This document shows positions 19,787 to 28,096 of a stretch of DNA of 64,000 nucleotides, piece after piece; position 1 is the first letter of the stretch, and every line of letters starts with the position of its first letter. The stretch spans positions 62,001 to 126,000 of the forward strand of contig JAJZMC010000009.1 of the NCBI GenBank assembly GCA_021803105.1, in the 5' to 3' direction. A model generated the notes under the pieces. That model had not been told where the DNA came from. It worked only from the letters and a program-made list of their open reading frames with translations, and made no database searches. Position numbers and translations under genes: made by a program. This DNA comes from a bacterium (GTDB lineage: Bacteria > Patescibacteriota > Saccharimonadia > Saccharimonadales > UBA4665).

Positions 19787-20167
19787 TTATTCCAAATCAT
19801 TATCTGAAGTTAAATACGAAACATACTTCATAGTAACGTCAACTACTAAAGAAGTATCGGCAGTGGCATTGTTTTCTGTAAGTTCTTCATGCTGTGAAGC
19901 AATGCTTCGAACTGTTTCCATATCAATTTGAAAAATAGTATTTCTAGATTCAGATGTTTTCTTACTAAATTCATCAAACAAAAGATTAGTAAGTCCAACA
20001 ACTTGACGTGCTGTACTTAAATCAATATCTTTTTCATATGGTTGTTTGCTCTTATCATTTATAACAATTTTTATAGACTGAGCAATCCATCGAGCAATTT
20101 CCTCATCTATTTGTTTATATTTATCATCTAACTCATGATTAGGGCCGATAACTGTTTCGTAATTCAT
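19787..20167 (-). CDS. Small soluble orphan protein
   Basis: This 126-residue protein is acidic, predicted mostly helical, and without membrane segments or cysteines. I see no family signature. GAGG stands eight bases before the ATG, which supports translation. It follows the GNAT-like gene by 30 bp and precedes the membrane-protein gene by 82 bp on the same strand, so the four genes from 20995 to 17388 are probably one transcript. Confidence 0.6.
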   Translation of the reverse strand: MNYETVIGPNHELDDKYKQIDEEIARWIAQSIKIVINDKSKQPYEKDIDLSTARQVVGLTNLLFDEFSKKTSESRNTIFQIDMETVRSIASQHEELTENNATADTSLVVDVTMKYVSYLTSDNDLE

Positions 20168-20197
20168 AATTTTACCTCGTTTCTTTATGTATATTAT

Positions 20198-20995
20198 CTA
20201 ACTTAAGACTTTTATTCGACTTATAATTTCTTTTACATCAGGAATCATAATAATGTTGTGCATAACTTCGGAAACTTGTTGTTGAACACGAACCAACTTA
20301 GCTTCTTTATTATAACCATTTAAATTATTTATTTCTTCACTAGTACTTTTCATACCAATTAGGCGCGTAATCTGCGACAGTTCCTCGTCAGCTAAATCAT
20401 TAGGTATAACATAAGCGACAACTTTCTGTTTTTCGTGACGCAAATTTAATGAATGATAAACCCCGGCCAAAGCTATTGTACTAACCGTATTTAAATTATC
20501 GCCAACGTCTAAACCACCCCTATAATCAGGATGAACATATGCTTCTCTCAAATGAACATACCTTCTATTTCCAATTTTTGGAATTGGAATACTGGGTGGC
20601 GATAACATTTTTACCCATGACTCAATAAATTGTATTTTATTAGAATATCTATCTGAAGACGATGTATTATTTGCGGTTAAAACCCCACTAATCGGTGTAG
20701 TGAAGTCATACGTAATCGCAACTAATGCTTTTGAAAATAATTGACCCTTAGACCAACCGTTACCAATTAAAGTGTTAGGGTTTCTACGACTACTGGAATA
20801 AGCTTTTAAATCATTTTGTTTAGTAATAATGTCAGCCCGCTCCCATTCGTTAGCAGGCATTCGTGCTTTTAATGATTGATTATGTATCAATTGTAATTCT
20901 TGCCACATTCCATCTGTAACTTCTTCGGCCGGGTATATTACAGTATTTAAGCCTGCACTATATGAAAAATTAACTTTAGATACCTTTTCAGACAT
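20198..20995 (-). CDS. GNAT-like acyltransferase, tentative
   Basis: A soluble protein of 265 residues. The stretch YVHLREAYVHPDYRGGLDVG (about 146-165), followed by a helix, looks like the beta4-P-loop region of GCN5-related N-acyltransferases, where the R/Q-x-x-G-x-G/A loop binds the acyl-CoA pyrophosphate; here the loop reads YRGGLDVG. The remainder matches nothing I know. AAGGAA precedes the ATG. It is the first gene of the orphan operon. The acyl acceptor is unknown. The family call rests on this one segment. Confidence 0.5.
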   Translation of the reverse strand: MSEKVSKVNFSYSAGLNTVIYPAEEVTDGMWQELQLIHNQSLKARMPANEWERADIITKQNDLKAYSSSRRNPNTLIGNGWSKGQLFSKALVAITYDFTTPISGVLTANNTSSSDRYSNKIQFIESWVKMLSPPSIPIPKIGNRRYVHLREAYVHPDYRGGLDVGDNLNTVSTIALAGVYHSLNLRHEKQKVVAYVIPNDLADEELSQITRLIGMKSTSEEINNLNGYNKEAKLVRVQQQVSEVMHNIIMIPDVKEIISRIKVLS

Positions 20996-21078
20996 GTATA
21001 AATTCCTTATATTCGAAAATACTATACAATAATTGATTATTATTTACAATAACATTAGTACTCTATCAGATATACAAA

Positions 21079-21106
21079 TTGACTTATAGTATTTATATGG
21101 TACTAT
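21079..21106 (+). promoter_or_regulatory. Promoter of the 111-residue orphan gene
   Basis: TTGACT (21079-21084), 16 bp, TACTAT (21101-21106). The predicted start near 21113 gives a leader of about 57 nt that carries a CTCT/AGAG hairpin and the left arm of the long inverted repeat. Confidence 0.65.
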
Positions 21107-21136
21107 ATTTTAGTCTCTTAAAAGAGGCACTTTAAC

Positions 21137-21148
21137 AATCAATCCGTT
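21137..21148 (+). repeat. Left arm of inverted repeat enclosing the orphan gene
   Basis: AATCAATCCGTT pairs perfectly with the arm at 21584-21595. In RNA the helix can extend by a U-G and an A-U pair to 14 bp. It lies in the 5' leader of the 111-residue gene. Confidence 0.8.
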
Positions 21149-21169
21149 TATCAACAAGACAGGTAGGCC

Positions 21170-21505
21170 ATGACAATGGGATATGCAATCAGTTTCAAAA
21201 ACAGATTTGGTGCAGAAACTCCAGTTTTTGAACTTGATTTCGATAATGTTATTCAAAATCGAGAAGAAAATTTTCATGTATATGCAAATAAAGGCTACAT
21301 TCCAGAAGAAACTAAAGATAGTAAGCTACTACAAGTTATCATGAATACTTTGATTAAAAAGGACAGTGGAGTTCAATTAGTCTTTGTGGAAGCATCAAAT
21401 CTAATGATTCATCATTCCAACACCATATCAAATTACGATTTATATGTCAGAATAGTAAATTCCCTCATTAATGAAGGTATACCGTTTACTTTTAAATCAA
21501 TATAA
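21170..21505 (+). CDS. Orphan protein inside inverted repeat
   Basis: A 111-residue soluble protein of unknown function with no membrane segment. The composition is protein-like and the C-terminal half (VQLVFVEASNLMIHH to VRIVNSLINEGIPFTF) reads as an alpha/beta fold. AGG motifs stand six bases before ATG 21170 and eight before ATG 21176, so either may be the start. The gene has its own promoter and is enclosed by a 12-bp inverted repeat, with a hairpin-rich 3' region between its stop and the right arm. Its upstream neighbour is the divergent orphan operon. Function cannot be assigned. Confidence 0.65.
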   Translation: MTMGYAISFKNRFGAETPVFELDFDNVIQNREENFHVYANKGYIPEETKDSKLLQVIMNTLIKKDSGVQLVFVEASNLMIHHSNTISNYDLYVRIVNSLINEGIPFTFKSI

Positions 21506-21512
21506 ACTTACT

Positions 21513-21568
21513 GGTGGTAGGAGATAATTTAAGCTTTAGCTTTTTCTCCTACCGCAAGGTAACCCACC
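21513..21568 (+). ncRNA. Structured 3' element with GNRA hairpin
   Basis: Just after the orphan stop codon, GGTAGGAGA (21516-21524) pairs with TCTCCTACC (21545-21553) over a 20-nt loop. The same downstream arm can instead fold as TACC-GCAA-GGTA (21550-21561), a GNRA tetraloop. GGTGG (21513-21517) also complements CCACC (21564-21568), which would close a junction. The mutually exclusive pairings are visible in the sequence; that this is a functional RNA is inference. Confidence 0.45.
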
Positions 21569-21583
21569 TTTACTTATTTTTTG

Positions 21584-21595
21584 AACGGATTGATT
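21584..21595 (+). repeat. Right arm of inverted repeat, followed by T-run
   Basis: AACGGATTGATT is the exact complement of 21137-21148 and is followed by ATTTTTT, so transcript ends near here could form a long closing helix with a terminator-like U-run. Confidence 0.75.
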
Positions 21596-21737
21596 ATTTT
21601 TTCACTTTTTAAAACGCTCAACAAACTTTCTCTAAATAATGATACTTCGTAGTAAAATTACCTATATATCAAGATAAACTTTATGGGTAGAGAAGTATAT
21701 AATTTTTCGAGTTGTTAAACTAATACATATTTAAACA

Positions 21738-22526
21738 TTATCGTTTATCAATTTCCCCGTTTGTCATTTCTATACGCCGTTCCTGTGAAGGTAAAACTCC
21801 AGGATTCCAATAGTAGTACACAAGTCCATGATAACCTAACTGATCTATACGTCGCATTGAAGTCCAAACTTTCATCTTTCGCTCATATCCCATAGCACCT
21901 AAACCAAAAGAAGTATACATCCGCTTAGATATTTCTACATCTTCATCTGCTTCGTCTATCGAACTATTTGAAAACCCTCCAACTTCTTGAAAAGCATAAT
22001 CACGAACCGCCATATTATGTCCTAACGCAAATTTTGTAGTAAACAGAGAATGAGTTGTTGCTACACTACCAAGACGAAATGCTACCTGCGCGATTGGCCA
22101 CAAGACTTTATCGCGACCACGATAAAATTCGTCTCTAAGAGCATAACTAGGGCCAGATACAATTTTTTTTGTCGGATGTGTACGAAAATACTCTACAATT
22201 TTCTCATTCCAATCACTATCTGGTACTGTATCGGCATCAGTTCTGCTGATAATGTTAGCCTTGAGTTCGTTAATAGCAAACCCAAAACCAGTATTACAAG
22301 CAACACCTGTACCTTTTTTTAATTCTGTCACTAAATGAATAATGCTGTTACCTCGCCTATTCGTTTGAAATTTTCGAACAATATCACCTGTACTGTCTGT
22401 AGAATTATTATCAACCACCACAATGTGTTTAAACGATAACGATTGATGAACCAATGAACCAAGCGTCTTACTAAGTGTTTTTTCTTCATTATAAGCTGGA
22501 ACAACCACAACATTACGATATTCCAT
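21738..22526 (-). CDS. Family 2 glycosyltransferase
   Basis: A GT-A fold glycosyltransferase of 262 aa, soluble and probably membrane-associated. The N-terminal VVVPAYNEEKT block and VVVDNNSTDSTGDI bind the nucleotide-sugar, and RTDADT (about 95-100) is the metal-binding DxD region. It probably transfers a sugar to a lipid carrier or surface glycan; the substrate is not inferable. The frame extends to GTG 22535, but AGGTG lies six bases before ATG 22526, which I take as the start. It is a lone gene with no polysaccharide cluster around it, though galU at 52072 could supply UDP-glucose. Confidence 0.88.
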   Translation of the reverse strand: MEYRNVVVVPAYNEEKTLSKTLGSLVHQSLSFKHIVVVDNNSTDSTGDIVRKFQTNRRGNSIIHLVTELKKGTGVACNTGFGFAINELKANIISRTDADTVPDSDWNEKIVEYFRTHPTKKIVSGPSYALRDEFYRGRDKVLWPIAQVAFRLGSVATTHSLFTTKFALGHNMAVRDYAFQEVGGFSNSSIDEADEDVEISKRMYTSFGLGAMGYERKMKVWTSMRRIDQLGYHGLVYYYWNPGVLPSQERRIEMTNGEIDKR

Positions 22527-22535
22527 AATAAACAC

Positions 22536-23040
22536 CTATATTAGCTTAAACACCCACATATATGGTTTGATAAGAAAAGCAAGTTGATTATTGACATATA
22601 AAGTAATTTTAGAAAATACAAATTTATAATTCAGTATTGCCTTTATAGTACTTATCAAAGCAATAAAACCGATCATGACATTATTATATTACCATATAAT
22701 TACAAAAATTACAAAAAACCCCTTATGGCCTATTTTATCGAATCTAATTTACCTAAAACTAAATCAATTGCAATACAACTGATTGTTAATAAGGTAATAC
22801 TGCACAAGAAGTAATAATCGTGGTAAAGTAAACTTTCACTAACCAACTCATATTACTGACACAAAGTTTATAAAAGCCTCACACAAGATGTCCGATTTTT
22901 GGAGAAATTAACAATGTCTTGTTCTCACTTTCATTTCCTTTCTATTTTAATGAATGTGCCCAAGATGTATGGGAGTCGGATAGACTCAGATACAACATTA
23001 TTGACTTTGAACACGAGATAGTATATTATATTATAATATT
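22536..23040. other. Intergenic stretch of 505 nt
   Basis: The longest gap in the window, between the minus-strand glycosyltransferase and the plus-strand orphan at 23041. I find the promoter at 23001-23029, a GAGTC/GACTC palindrome at 22973-22987, and a 35-codon open frame (22914-23021) with GGAG nine bases before its ATG that overlaps the promoter and is probably not a gene. No tRNA, terminator or known RNA family is recognisable. Confidence 0.6.
23001..23029 (+). promoter_or_regulatory. Promoter of the cysteine-bearing orphan
   Basis: TTGACT (23001-23006), 17 bp, TATTAT (23024-23029). The predicted start is about five bases before the ATG at 23041 and no Shine-Dalgarno exists, so a leaderless mRNA is likely. 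Confidence 0.7.
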
Positions 23041-23505
23041 ATGATTGATAAAGAAAGTATTATTAACACAAAATGTCAAGACTGTCCAACTGTTAAACTT
23101 TATATGGGATTCATTGCAGCTGCTAGATATAAACTACAACAACAAATATCTGATAACATAAATATGATATCTGAAAATCAAATGAGACTAGCAGTAGATG
23201 GTCCAGATGCTATATCGCCTCCTGAGAAAGACTTACTAAATCGATTAGCTACCACCTCAGCAGACTATATCCAAGCAATGTCTGATAGTTTATTACTCGA
23301 CGAACAAGAAATTGTCTTCGATACTCAAAGATGCCCTGGGCCTGAACGTAACCGTAGATTTTTTGGTAAATTGGTTTGCGGACTTAGTTATACAACTCAA
23401 TCCTTAATGTGCCCAGCAACTCTTGAAGCTAGATCAAATCCTAAATTTATAGAGATTAGACAAAAAGCTTGGGATGATCATCGAAGAAAAACATCCACTG
23501 AATAA
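23041..23505 (+). CDS. Orphan protein with CxxC motif
   Basis: A soluble 154-residue protein that I cannot assign. It has CQDC (12-15) near the N-terminus and further cysteines in TQRCPGPERN, KLVCGL and SLMCPAT, so a metal site or disulfides are possible. The middle is predicted helical and acidic, the C-terminus basic (DDHRRKTSTE). It is transcribed alone from a well-formed promoter that places the transcription start almost on the ATG. The neighbours, a glycosyltransferase and tRNA-Leu, give no functional hint. Confidence 0.6.
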   Translation: MIDKESIINTKCQDCPTVKLYMGFIAAARYKLQQQISDNINMISENQMRLAVDGPDAISPPEKDLLNRLATTSADYIQAMSDSLLLDEQEIVFDTQRCPGPERNRRFFGKLVCGLSYTTQSLMCPATLEARSNPKFIEIRQKAWDDHRRKTSTE

Positions 23506-23692
23506 AGTACCGATTACTAAGATATACACTCTATCTTCCTTTATATATATGATTAATCGGAGATAAACGGAATTAAACACCGACGTTTATAAGTTTTTTT
23601 CATAATAAAAGTGACAAACCCTAAATTAAGTGGAATAACAAAGGTTAAGTGGTCAAAAAACATACATAATTGTTCCGATTAGTCAAATATAA

Positions 23693-23776
23693 TGGTGCGC
23701 GAGAGAGGACTTGAACCTCCATGCCTTACGGCACATGCTCCTAAGGCATGCGTGTCTACCATTCCACCACTCGCGC
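23693..23776 (-). tRNA. tRNA-Leu (UAG)
   Basis: Class II tRNA on the minus strand. The acceptor stem GCGCGAG/CTCGCGC closes it; the anticodon loop reads CTTAGGA, with anticodon TAG; the T arm contains GGTTCAAGTCC. The long variable arm is TGCC-GTAA-GGCA, capped by a GNRA tetraloop. The discriminator A (23696) is followed by an encoded CCA (23695-23693). UAG at the wobble position can read the CUN leucine box. Confidence 0.97.
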
Positions 23777-23828
23777 ATATAAAATTAATGATACATCAAA
23801 TTAAAATTCATATAAAGACTAATCTTAT

Positions 23829-24377
23829 CTATTTCCTAAAAAATAATACTTGAGCCCTTCCATAACTCTTTTTTTTGATTAAAATAAAATCTTTAAATTT
23901 TTTTGTAACTTGATTAACAGATAATGTAGGTACTGAGACAACTATCACACCACCTTCAGTTACTATATTAGCCAGAGTTAACAAAGAAGATATATTAACT
24001 TTAGAGTACGGAGGGTCTAAAAAAATAATGTCAAATGTATCATTATTTAATTCTAACCATTTAAGATTATCTATAGGAAATAATTGTACCTGTTTATTCA
24101 GCTTTAAATTATCTATAGTCTGTTTTATAGTTTTTATTGCCATACTATCATTCTCTAATAAAATAGCTTTTTTTGCTCCACGACTAATAGATTCAATACC
24201 TAACGTGCCACTACCAGCATAAGCATCAAGTATGCTTAAGTTACTGATATCCCCTAACGCATTAAAAATTGCACCTCTAATTCTTTCACTCATCGGATGA
24301 GTTACTCCACTCCTAGGTGAATCAATTGAATAATTTTTTAAATTACCTGTAATAATTTTTAATTTAGTCTTTGTCAT
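23829..24377 (-). CDS. rsmD: 16S rRNA guanine-N2 methyltransferase RsmD
   Basis: A SAM-dependent methyltransferase (182 aa) of the RsmD family, which modifies G966 (E. coli numbering) in the 30S head. The SAM-binding loop DAYAGSGTLGIE (about 51-62) and the catalytic LDPPYSK motif (about 120-126) are intact; the N-terminal ITGNLKNYSI and RSGVTHPMSERIRGAIFN segments are family signatures. The start overlaps the upstream gene's stop as ATGA, indicating translational coupling. tRNA-Leu follows 50 bp downstream on the same strand. Confidence 0.93.
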   Translation of the reverse strand: MTKTKLKIITGNLKNYSIDSPRSGVTHPMSERIRGAIFNALGDISNLSILDAYAGSGTLGIESISRGAKKAILLENDSMAIKTIKQTIDNLKLNKQVQLFPIDNLKWLELNNDTFDIIFLDPPYSKVNISSLLTLANIVTEGGVIVVSVPTLSVNQVTKKFKDFILIKKKSYGRAQVLFFRK

Positions 24378-25177
24378 TTAGTAGCTTCTAATACTGCACT
24401 ATACCAAGCAACACTAACACATTTAATTAAAGTCGGGGCTAAAGTTTTGCGTACTTTATTGGCGAGCTCAATAGTCCAACCTTTTTCATAAAAATCATTA
24501 TAAAGCTCAAGCTTAGCTATATCCTGAGCAATTTTACGATACCATTTATCAATACCTGGTCTAAAAGACTGTAAGTCTTTTTTAGTAGGCATAGCTTGTT
24601 TAAATTTTAAAGGTGCCATAATACTTGCAACACCAACTTCAAAAGCAGCATGCGTAATAAAAAGTCCCTTAGGTCCCCACATTTTCCAATTATTATTTAA
24701 AATATTTACTTTTTTATCTCCAGGCATAATTAATCTATTCATTAACGTTTTTCTTGTATCTTTAGACTGACCATTTCTTAATTCTTCCAATTTTTCTTCA
24801 TACGGATAATGGTGTGCTGGAGTTAAACCATCTACAAGTGCATGAGATAACCAAGCCGCTTCAAAAGCACTTCTAGTAGGATTATCATCTTTTAACGCTT
24901 GAACTAAATCGCTAAAATGATGAGAAATTAATTCAATTAATTCATTGTCATCAAGATCATATGGTGACAAAAAATGCCAAGGTTCATCTTTTGATGGACT
25001 TTTTCTTTTAATAGCATCAGGCCCATTAAGCCCTTCGAAATGAAGAATCATTTTAATCGAAGGGAACTTAATCACTGGGTCAAGAATTAATAAATTACGA
25101 TGTGCTAAACGATCAATTTTTTGATGAACGCCTATAATACGTCCAGATCGTTTAGTTAGTGTTGTACCTGAATACAT
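24374..25177 (-). CDS. Histidine-rich helical protein, possibly PLC/S1-P1-like
   Basis: A soluble 267-residue protein of unknown function. It contains conserved-looking blocks ILHFEGLNGPDAI (about 44-56), WHFLSPYDL (68-76), AAWLSHALVDGLTPAHHYPY (about 107-126) and FITHAAFEVG. The spread of His and Asp over helices resembles zinc-dependent phospholipase C or S1/P1 nuclease folds, but there is no signal peptide, which those secreted enzymes have, so I do not claim activity. It lies 19 bp after recG and overlaps rsmD by 4 nt, so it is probably co-transcribed with both. Confidence 0.6.
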   Translation of the reverse strand: MYSGTTLTKRSGRIIGVHQKIDRLAHRNLLILDPVIKFPSIKMILHFEGLNGPDAIKRKSPSKDEPWHFLSPYDLDDNELIELISHHFSDLVQALKDDNPTRSAFEAAWLSHALVDGLTPAHHYPYEEKLEELRNGQSKDTRKTLMNRLIMPGDKKVNILNNNWKMWGPKGLFITHAAFEVGVASIMAPLKFKQAMPTKKDLQSFRPGIDKWYRKIAQDIAKLELYNDFYEKGWTIELANKVRKTLAPTLIKCVSVAWYSAVLEATK

Positions 25178-25196
25178 ATAAATTAATCAAATCCTA

Positions 25197-27251
25197 TTAG
25201 TTCAAATTAGAAATTTTACTTAAGTAAACAACTTTTTCGTTCAGCTCTTTGTATTTTATCAAACTATCAGAAGAAATCATAAAATTATTGGCGGCTTTTT
25301 TGGCAGATTCAATTAAATTTTTATCATCCAAACTAGCAAACCTTAAATCTAACGTACCGTGTTGAGATAACCCATATAAAGCCCCTGGACCACGTAATTT
25401 AAGATCTAATTCAGCTAATTGAAAACCATCATCTAAATCCTCTAAACATCTAATCCTTGGATTTTTAGTTATTGAATAATCACCAACTAAGAAACAATAA
25501 CCTTGTTCACTGCCACGACCGATCCGACCACGTAATTGATGTATCTGAGCTAATCCAAATTGATCAACATCTAAAATAACCATAACTGTAGCATTTGGAA
25601 CGTCGACCCCAACTTCAATAACCGTAGTAGTAACAATAAGATCAAGCTCGTGTTTGACAAAATTATCCATTACAGTATTTTTGTCTTTTGGTTTCATCTT
25701 ACCATGCAATAAACCTAATCTATAGCCCTGAAAAACTTCTTTTTTAAATTGTTGATAAATTAATTCAACGCTTTTCCCTTTAAAAAAATTATCTCTAACA
25801 ATTAATGGACAAACTACAAAAACTTGTCTTCCCTTATTCATTTCATCTCTCATAACTTGATAAACACACTTAATGTTTTCTTCAACAATAATTTTAGTTT
25901 TAATCTTTAATCTTTTGGCTGGTTTTTCTAAAAGCCTTGATATCGATAATTCTCCAAACAAAGTAAGAGCTAGAGATCGAGGGATTGGGGTAGCTGATAG
26001 ACTCAGCAAATGTGGCATACTGCCAGCTTTTAACTGAAGCGCCTTGCGTTGTTCGACTCCAAAACGATGTTGTTCATCAACAATCACTAAAGCTAATTTA
26101 TCCATCAATACATCAGGCTCAAGTAAGGCATGTGTCCCAATAATCAAAGCAGTCTTACCTTCCCTTAAATTTTGTTTAGTTAATTGCTTCTCTTTTAATG
26201 ATTTACTGCCTACTAATAGATCAACCTTATCTGATAGTCCCAATGGCGTTAATAAATCATTAATTGTTTGAGCATGTTGCCTTGCTAAAACTTCAGTTGG
26301 AGCCATAAAAACTACCTGCCATCCTTGATTAATCACCATTAAAGCGGCCATTAAAGCTACAACTGTCTTACCAGACCCAACATCACCTTCAATTAATCGA
26401 TTCATTGGCAAATCTTTTTCTAAATCTAGATAAATTTGCCAAATAACTTTTCTTTGTGAGTTAGTTAGCTTAAAAGGTAGAGAACTAACAAATTTTTTAG
26501 CTAAAGTTTCATTAAAATTAATAACTTTACTATGGGTTTTTTTTAAAAATTCTTTATTCTTCAAGCTAGCAAGAAACAAAGCAAGAACCTCTTCAAAACC
26601 AAGTCGATATCTAGCCTGGTTAAGCTTACTAAATGATTCAGGAAAATGAACTAAATAAAGTGCTTCATATAAACTGATTAATGTATGTTGTTTTACAATA
26701 TTATCTGGTAAAGGCTCAGGAATTTTAATATTTGCTTTAAAAACTAAACCAATTGCTTGTCTAATCTGCCTAACTGAAATATTCCGATTTGCTCGATAAA
26801 CTGGAATAATTCTGGCAGTATTAAACGGAAAATCAGATACTAACTCAACCGAAGGATTCATAATAACAAAACGAGATGATCTAAGTTCAAATTTACCAGA
26901 AACATAATAAGATACATTTTTTATCAATGACTTTGCTCTATACGGTTGATTAAACCAGATTAATTTTATACTGCCTGTACTATCGCTTACCAATGCTTCT
27001 GTAATATGCAAACCTCTTCGTAAATAACGCCCACTAATTTGGTTAATAATAACTTCAATGCTAACTAATCCAGGTCTAAGATTAACAATCTTAACAACAT
27101 TTGAATAATCATCATATCTTCTTGGAAAATAGAATAATAAATCCCGAATTGTTAATATACCAATACTATCAAAATTTTTTACTAAAACTTGACCTACTCC
27201 TTTAATTTCAGATAAAGAACTATCAAGCTTAAGATTAGTAACTGTTGCCAT
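25197..27251 (-). CDS. recG: ATP-dependent DNA helicase RecG
   Basis: RecG (684 aa) remodels stalled forks and branch-migrates recombination intermediates. The N-terminal wedge domain carries the OB fold. Superfamily 2 motifs follow: Walker A GDVGSGKT (about 289-296), DEQHRFGVEQR as motif II, SATPIPRSL as motif III and QLRGRIGRG as motif VI. A TATAAT ends 12 bases before the ATG and no Shine-Dalgarno is seen, so the mRNA may be almost leaderless. First of a run with the histidine-rich orphan and rsmD. Confidence 0.97.
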   Translation of the reverse strand: MATVTNLKLDSSLSEIKGVGQVLVKNFDSIGILTIRDLLFYFPRRYDDYSNVVKIVNLRPGLVSIEVIINQISGRYLRRGLHITEALVSDSTGSIKLIWFNQPYRAKSLIKNVSYYVSGKFELRSSRFVIMNPSVELVSDFPFNTARIIPVYRANRNISVRQIRQAIGLVFKANIKIPEPLPDNIVKQHTLISLYEALYLVHFPESFSKLNQARYRLGFEEVLALFLASLKNKEFLKKTHSKVINFNETLAKKFVSSLPFKLTNSQRKVIWQIYLDLEKDLPMNRLIEGDVGSGKTVVALMAALMVINQGWQVVFMAPTEVLARQHAQTINDLLTPLGLSDKVDLLVGSKSLKEKQLTKQNLREGKTALIIGTHALLEPDVLMDKLALVIVDEQHRFGVEQRKALQLKAGSMPHLLSLSATPIPRSLALTLFGELSISRLLEKPAKRLKIKTKIIVEENIKCVYQVMRDEMNKGRQVFVVCPLIVRDNFFKGKSVELIYQQFKKEVFQGYRLGLLHGKMKPKDKNTVMDNFVKHELDLIVTTTVIEVGVDVPNATVMVILDVDQFGLAQIHQLRGRIGRGSEQGYCFLVGDYSITKNPRIRCLEDLDDGFQLAELDLKLRGPGALYGLSQHGTLDLRFASLDDKNLIESAKKAANNFMISSDSLIKYKELNEKVVYLSKISNLN

Positions 27252-27263
27252 AGATTAAGATTA

Positions 27264-27269
27264 ATTATA
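27264..27269 (-). promoter_or_regulatory. -10 box of recG
   Basis: A perfect TATAAT lies 12 bases upstream of the recG ATG. No convincing -35 is seen. It would give a 5' leader of about five bases. Confidence 0.5.
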
Positions 27270-27285
27270 GAAGATTTATAATTAA

Positions 27286-28068
27286 TTATCTTTTTTTTAT
27301 TACCAAAAAGAAAATACTCGGCCCGAAAAAATATTTGGCTAACGGTTTTTGCATCATATTTTCAAGTAATAATAATAATTTTAAAGGTACAATACTTTTA
27401 AGTAAACTACTCCTTAAATTAGAGACCGATAATTGATCGATTACTTTAAGTCCCGTTAAATTGAATTGAGCAATAACAGTCTTAGGATTATGATTAACAA
27501 ATGGGATTTCATCGTCCCTCTTATTATCTTCAGATCTAATATCTACCGGTTGTATTGGTAATTTTTTACCTTTAGATAACAGTCTGATACGATTTAAAAA
27601 ATGTCCGTAATTAGCCATCTCAATAATCGCCACACCAGATGGATTTAGAACTCGACTAATTTCGGCTAATTCAATAGTTGGATCTGGCAAATGATGCATT
27701 ACCCTAATCATAGTTATTAAATCAACTGAATTATCTTGGAATTCGAGATGATCAGCTTGCATAATTTTTTTGATAATTCTTGGATGATCTTTTAAAAAAC
27801 TATCGGCGATTTCTAATTGTTGAGATGATGGTTCAGCAAGTATTACCTGGTCGGCATAACTTTCAAGTAAAACAGATAGCCGTCCATAACCACCACCTAT
27901 ATCAAGAGCCAGTTTATAATGATGATTATTTAATAATTTTTTAATAGCTATTACTTCAGACTGATGTTCATAATTACGATGATTCCAATAAGTCAAATAA
28001 TTATGATTAACATCATTATATTGATCGGCTTTTTTAGTAATCAAATTTTGATTTGTATTCATAGCCAT
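27286..28068 (-). CDS. SAM-dependent methyltransferase
   Basis: A class I methyltransferase of 260 aa. Motif I reads ALDIGGGYGRLS (about 55-66), and the post-I strand ILAEPS, motif II DLITMIRVMHHLPDP and the PSGVAIIEM segment follow in Methyltransf_11 order. Small-molecule, lipid and quinone substrates are all possible; the sequence does not decide. The C-terminal 60 residues include a moderately hydrophobic stretch (LLKSIVPLKLLLLLENMM, and a FFLVIKK end) that may contact membrane. It lies between tyrS and recG on the same strand with short gaps (28 and 34 bp). Confidence 0.85.
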   Translation of the reverse strand: MAMNTNQNLITKKADQYNDVNHNYLTYWNHRNYEHQSEVIAIKKLLNNHHYKLALDIGGGYGRLSVLLESYADQVILAEPSSQQLEIADSFLKDHPRIIKKIMQADHLEFQDNSVDLITMIRVMHHLPDPTIELAEISRVLNPSGVAIIEMANYGHFLNRIRLLSKGKKLPIQPVDIRSEDNKRDDEIPFVNHNPKTVIAQFNLTGLKVIDQLSVSNLRSSLLKSIVPLKLLLLLENMMQKPLAKYFFGPSIFFLVIKKR

Positions 28069-28096
28069 TTAATATACCAAAAAATTATGGTTATAA

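Noticed and set aside
21137-21595. RNase P RNA, tmRNA or SRP RNA, because of the closing helix
   Set aside because: None of their conserved cores (for example GAGGAAAGTCC of RNase P, or tRNA-like ends of tmRNA) are present, and the interior has a good coding frame.
22973-22987. GAGTC/GACTC palindrome as operator
   Set aside because: Only five base pairs, and no second copy noticed; expected by chance.
22914-23021. 35-codon open frame with GGAG before its ATG
   Set aside because: It overlaps the promoter of the gene at 23041 and has no recognisable composition or partner; chance in AT-rich DNA is likely.
23510-23560. CCGATTA/TAATCGG inverted repeat after the 23041 gene as terminator
   Set aside because: A 37-nt loop, short stem and no T-run after it.
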